Below are positions 61,076-64,000 of a stretch of DNA of 64,000 nt, one piece after another. Source of the DNA: Peptococcaceae bacterium UBA7702 (GTDB lineage: Bacteria; Bacillota; Dehalobacteriia; UBA7702); contig DLGE01000001.1 of the NCBI GenBank assembly GCA_002482535.1, forward strand, positions 372,001 to 436,000, in the 5' to 3' direction. Below the pieces are notes generated by a model, which was not told where the DNA came from, made no database searches, and saw nothing but the letters and a program-made list of their open reading frames with translations. The position numbers and the translations under genes were made by a program. How positions within the stretch are numbered: position 1 is the first letter of the stretch; each line of letters opens with the position of its first letter.

Positions 61076-62512
61076 ATGAGTGAAGTAAAATACGAAACCG
61101 TCATCGGCTTAGAGGTTCATACGGAGCTGGCCACCGCGTCGAAAATATTCTGCTCCTGTACCACGGAATTTGGCGGTGAGCCCAATACCCATTGCTGCCC
61201 GATTTGCACCGGGATGCCCGGGGTGTTGCCGGTACTCAATCAAAAAGTGGTGGAATTTGGCATTGCCGTGGGACTTGCCACGGACTGTGAAATCACCCTC
61301 TACGGCAAATTCGACCGAAAAAATTATTTCTATCCCGATCTGCCCAAAGCCTTTCAGATCTCCCAGCTTTATCTACCCATTTGTAGAAACGGCGTTGTAG
61401 CCATCGAAGGAGAGGGGTTTCAGAAGAACATCCGTATCCATGAAATCCACATGGAAGAGGATGCCGGCAAACTGATTCACGACCCGATTTTCGATACGAC
61501 CCACGCGGATTATAACCGCTGCGGCGTGCCGCTTTTGGAGATCGTTTCGGAACCGGATTTCAGAAATGCCGAGGAAGTGATCGCCTATTTGGAAACATTG
61601 AAAGCGATTTTGCAGTATCTCGGCGTCTCCGACTGTAAGATGCAGGAAGGTTCTTTACGGGCCGACGTCAATCTTTCCGTGCGCCCTCTGGGCCAGGCGG
61701 AATTCGGCACCAGAACCGAAATGAAAAATATCAACTCCTTCCGGGCCATCGCCCGGGCCATCGCCGCGGAGCGGAAGCGCCAAATTGAGCTCATCGAAGA
61801 TGGCGGCAGGGTGGTACAGGAAACCCGCCGTTGGGATGACGCCAAAGGCGTAAGCTACGCCATGCGCTCCAAAGAGGACGCTCAGGATTACCGCTATTTT
61901 CCCGAGCCGGATCTGTCTCCCGTGGTGATCAGTGAGGAATGGAAGGAAGAAATCCGTAAAAGCTTGCCGATGCTACCCAAAGAGAGAAAGGCGAAGTATA
62001 TGGAAGGCTATGGGCTTTCCTCCTACGACGCCGGTATCATCACCGGTATCAAGGCTCTGGCCGATTATTTTGATGAGGTCAACGCCATCCTTGGGCAGCC
62101 TCAGGAAGTGGCCAATTGGCTTTTGGGCGATTTTATGCGTCTGGCCAAAGCCGGGGAAGGGGATTCCTTCGATATCCTGCTGAGTCCCGTCCATTTGGCG
62201 GAGATCATTTTGATGGTCAAAAACAACGTCATCAACCGCAACACGGCGAAAGAGGTCTTTGCCGCGGTTTGGCAGGAAGATCTGGACCCCAGGCAGTACG
62301 TGGAGGAACACGATCTTGCCATGGTGGGCGACGGCGATCTGATCAAAGATACCGTGGCCAAAGTGCTGGCGGCGAATCCCAAAACAGTGGCGGAGTTCAA
62401 AGCCGGGAAAGAAAAAGTCCTCGGTTTCCTGGTCGGTCAATGCATGAAAGAATTGAAAGGGAAGGCCGATCCCGCTACTCTCAACACCCTGCTCCGGGAA
62501 GCGTTGCAATAA
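61076..62512 (+). CDS. gatB: aspartyl/glutamyl-tRNA amidotransferase subunit B
   Basis: 478 aa. ETVIGLEVHTELATASKIFC and HCCPICTGMPGVLP carry the zinc-site cysteines; VSEPDFRNAEEVIAYLETL and EMKNINSFRAI are the kinase-region motifs; the C-terminal YqeY-like tail binds tRNA. It lies 1 base after gatA. Presence of GatCAB alongside tRNA-Gln(UUG) means that glutaminyl-tRNA may form by transamidation. Confidence 0.97.
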   Translation: MSEVKYETVIGLEVHTELATASKIFCSCTTEFGGEPNTHCCPICTGMPGVLPVLNQKVVEFGIAVGLATDCEITLYGKFDRKNYFYPDLPKAFQISQLYLPICRNGVVAIEGEGFQKNIRIHEIHMEEDAGKLIHDPIFDTTHADYNRCGVPLLEIVSEPDFRNAEEVIAYLETLKAILQYLGVSDCKMQEGSLRADVNLSVRPLGQAEFGTRTEMKNINSFRAIARAIAAERKRQIELIEDGGRVVQETRRWDDAKGVSYAMRSKEDAQDYRYFPEPDLSPVVISEEWKEEIRKSLPMLPKERKAKYMEGYGLSSYDAGIITGIKALADYFDEVNAILGQPQEVANWLLGDFMRLAKAGEGDSFDILLSPVHLAEIILMVKNNVINRNTAKEVFAAVWQEDLDPRQYVEEHDLAMVGDGDLIKDTVAKVLAANPKTVAEFKAGKEKVLGFLVGQCMKELKGKADPATLNTLLREALQ

Positions 62513-62535
62513 GAGATGGAAAATAGGTGGAATTT

Positions 62536-64000
62536 ATGAAATTGATCTTTTCAGGCGCCGATCATGAAGTGACCGGCAGCTGTCATTGTTTGACGGTGAA
62601 CGGAAAAAACATTCTTGTAGACTGCGGCATGGAACAGGGAAAGAATGTTTTTGTTAATCAACCGATTCCCTTTACGGAAAAAGATATCGACTACGTTTTT
62701 TTGACCCACGCCCATATCGACCATTCCGGTCTGCTGCCGCTGCTCTGGGTGAAAGGGTTTCGGGGCAAAATTTTCGCTACCGGCGCCACCGTGGATCTCT
62801 GCTCCATTATGCTTAGGGATTCCGGCCATATTCAGGAAACCGACGCGGAATGGCAAAACCGCAAAGGCCGCCGGGCGGGGAAGATGGAGGTGAAGCCCCT
62901 CTACACCATGGAAGACGCTGAAGAGGTGCAAAAGTATTTTGTACCCTGCGATTATAATGAAATCATCGAAATCGATGGCGGCGTCCGGATTCGCTTTTGC
63001 GATATTGGCCATATGCTGGGCTCCGCCTGTATTGAGGTATGGCTGAAGGAAAAAGGCGTTGAGCGGAAACTTGTTTTTTCCGGCGATATTGGCAATCAGA
63101 AACAGCCCATTGTCCGGGACCCTTCCATTGTGGAAGAGGCGGATTACATCATCATCGAATCGACTTACGGCAACCGCTATCACAAGGCTTGCAGTTTCGA
63201 CTATGCCAGTGAGCTGGCGGAAGTCATACAGAGCACCTTTGACCGCGGCGGCAACGTGGTGATTCCCTCCTTTGCCGTCGGCCGCACCCAGGAAATCCTC
63301 TATTTTCTGCGGGAGGCCAAAGAGAAACAGTTGATAAAGGGGCATGATGATTTTGAGGTCTATGTGGACAGCCCTTTGGCCATTGACGCCACGGAAATTT
63401 TCACGAAGAATACCTTAAAGTATTACGATAAAGAAACCATGGCCCTGGTACAGCAGGGGATCAACCCCCTTTCTTTTCCCGGTTTACGGCTTTCGCTGAC
63501 CTCCGATCAGTCCCGAGCCATCAATTTTGACTTGAAGCCCAAGGTAATCATCTCTTCGTCGGGGATGTGCGAAGGCGGTCGTATCCGCCACCATTTAAAA
63601 CATAATCTTTGGCGGGGCGATTCCTGCATCCTCTTTGTGGGTTATCAAGCCGTCGGTACTTTAGGGCGTCTCATCGTGGACGGCATCGAAGAAGTGAACT
63701 TATTCGGGGAAACGGTGAAAGTGAACGCGGAAATCAAGGTTTTGGAGGGCGTCAGCGGTCATGCCGATAAAGCCGGTTTGCAGAGTTGGCTCTCGGGTTT
63801 CCAAAACATCCCCAACCACGTCTTCGTGGTACACGGAGAAGACCTCTCCTGCACGGAATTCGCTTCCTTTGTCCGAGAACAGTTTGGCTTCGCGGCCAGC
63901 GCTCCCTACAGCGGCAGCGTCTTTGACCTGAAGGAGGACCGCTATATCGAGGAAGCTTTGCCGGAATTGGTCAAGCGGGAGAAGAAAGGCGGCGAAGGGA
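62536..64000 (+). CDS. MBL-fold beta-CASP ribonuclease-like protein (3' end outside window)
   Basis: At least 488 aa; no stop before the window ends. Metallo-beta-lactamase motifs: LTHAHIDHSG (zinc site), CDIGHMLGSACIEV, FSGDIG and a beta-CASP block with VIPSFAVGRTQEI, VDSPLAI and SSSGMCEGGRI. The late GVSGHADKAGL and VVHGE motifs are also present. This pattern matches the RNA-processing MBL/beta-CASP family (KH-less YsgH/CPSF-73-like group). It starts 23 bases after gatB and is in the same run. Confidence 0.9.
   Translation, partial: MKLIFSGADHEVTGSCHCLTVNGKNILVDCGMEQGKNVFVNQPIPFTEKDIDYVFLTHAHIDHSGLLPLLWVKGFRGKIFATGATVDLCSIMLRDSGHIQETDAEWQNRKGRRAGKMEVKPLYTMEDAEEVQKYFVPCDYNEIIEIDGGVRIRFCDIGHMLGSACIEVWLKEKGVERKLVFSGDIGNQKQPIVRDPSIVEEADYIIIESTYGNRYHKACSFDYASELAEVIQSTFDRGGNVVIPSFAVGRTQEILYFLREAKEKQLIKGHDDFEVYVDSPLAIDATEIFTKNTLKYYDKETMALVQQGINPLSFPGLRLSLTSDQSRAINFDLKPKVIISSSGMCEGGRIRHHLKHNLWRGDSCILFVGYQAVGTLGRLIVDGIEEVNLFGETVKVNAEIKVLEGVSGHADKAGLQSWLSGFQNIPNHVFVVHGEDLSCTEFASFVREQFGFAASAPYSGSVFDLKEDRYIEEALPELVKREKKGGEG

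Noticed and set aside
62551..63345. 264-codon minus-strand ORF
   Set aside because: It is a shadow of the MBL/beta-CASP gene, whose plus-strand frame carries all the conserved motifs and runs off the window.

Overview
The window looks like chromosome of an anaerobic Gram-positive (Bacillota, Clostridia-like) bacterium. Evidence: sigma-A promoters and AGGAGG ribosome sites throughout, four S-layer-homology (SLH) surface proteins, a GerMN sporulation-type protein, type III glutamine synthetase with an ANTAR regulator, a split ferredoxin-linked glutamate synthase, GatCAB, and a CooT-like nickel protein. The genus cannot be fixed from the sequence. It is probably a methylamine/betaine-using organism with pyrrolysine (Pyl), because two trimethylamine methyltransferase genes carry one in-frame UAG each at the conserved Pyl site.

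Layout. 1-6.2 kb: AT-rich, with a decayed gene, a MerR/MFS pair and an SLH protein with two tandem alpha/beta-hydrolase domains. It ends at a 3' fragment of tRNA-Gly with its terminator, read here as an integration scar. 6.6-13 kb: an attenuated leader ahead of an SLH-3D wall protein that appears to start at AUU; tRNA-Arg, -His and -Gln; a tyrosine phosphatase, hpt, a long imperfect palindrome, hisC and a membrane-anchored LuxR regulator. 13-19.5 kb: a small HTH protein, a large SLH/FN3-like protein, a GerMN protein and topB.

19.5-28.8 kb is the most distinctive block. It holds mttB(Pyl) on the minus strand, a PAS-AAA-Fis sigma-54 activator, an MFS transporter, an MttB-superfamily gene without Pyl (Gln in its place), a second MFS transporter and a second mttB(Pyl). 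Three -24/-12 promoters share the TGGCAC-N5-TTGCA core, and two 18-bp palindromes (TGATTCA-N4-TGAATCA) lie between the activator and the first transporter. Together they look like one sigma-54 regulon for uptake and demethylation of methylated amines. The corrinoid protein, the reactivase and the pylTSBCD genes are not in the window and must lie elsewhere.

29-44 kb: an SH3/amidase autolysin, DUF6809, a ribbon-helix-helix repressor with its operator, glpK, several small unknown genes, rpmB, DUF3786, an HD nucleotidase, a yybP-ykoY (Mn) riboswitch controlling a P-type ATPase, an SLH/MORN protein, a class A PBP with a Gly-rich repeat tail, DUF3842-CooT and yebC. 45-50 kb: a five-gene split glutamate synthase operon, then mscL. 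50.7-54 kb: a candidate small RNA, a lipoprotein, a YcxB-like protein, a DNA-deoxyinosine glycosylase and a lipase. 54.4-64 kb: glnA(III) with an attenuated leader, divergent from an ANTAR-HD-hisH-hisF-gatC-gatA-gatB-MBL run that leaves the window.

Nitrogen metabolism is a recurring theme: methylamine demethylation would release ammonia or amines, and both GSIII and glutamate synthase are present. The link between them is inference.
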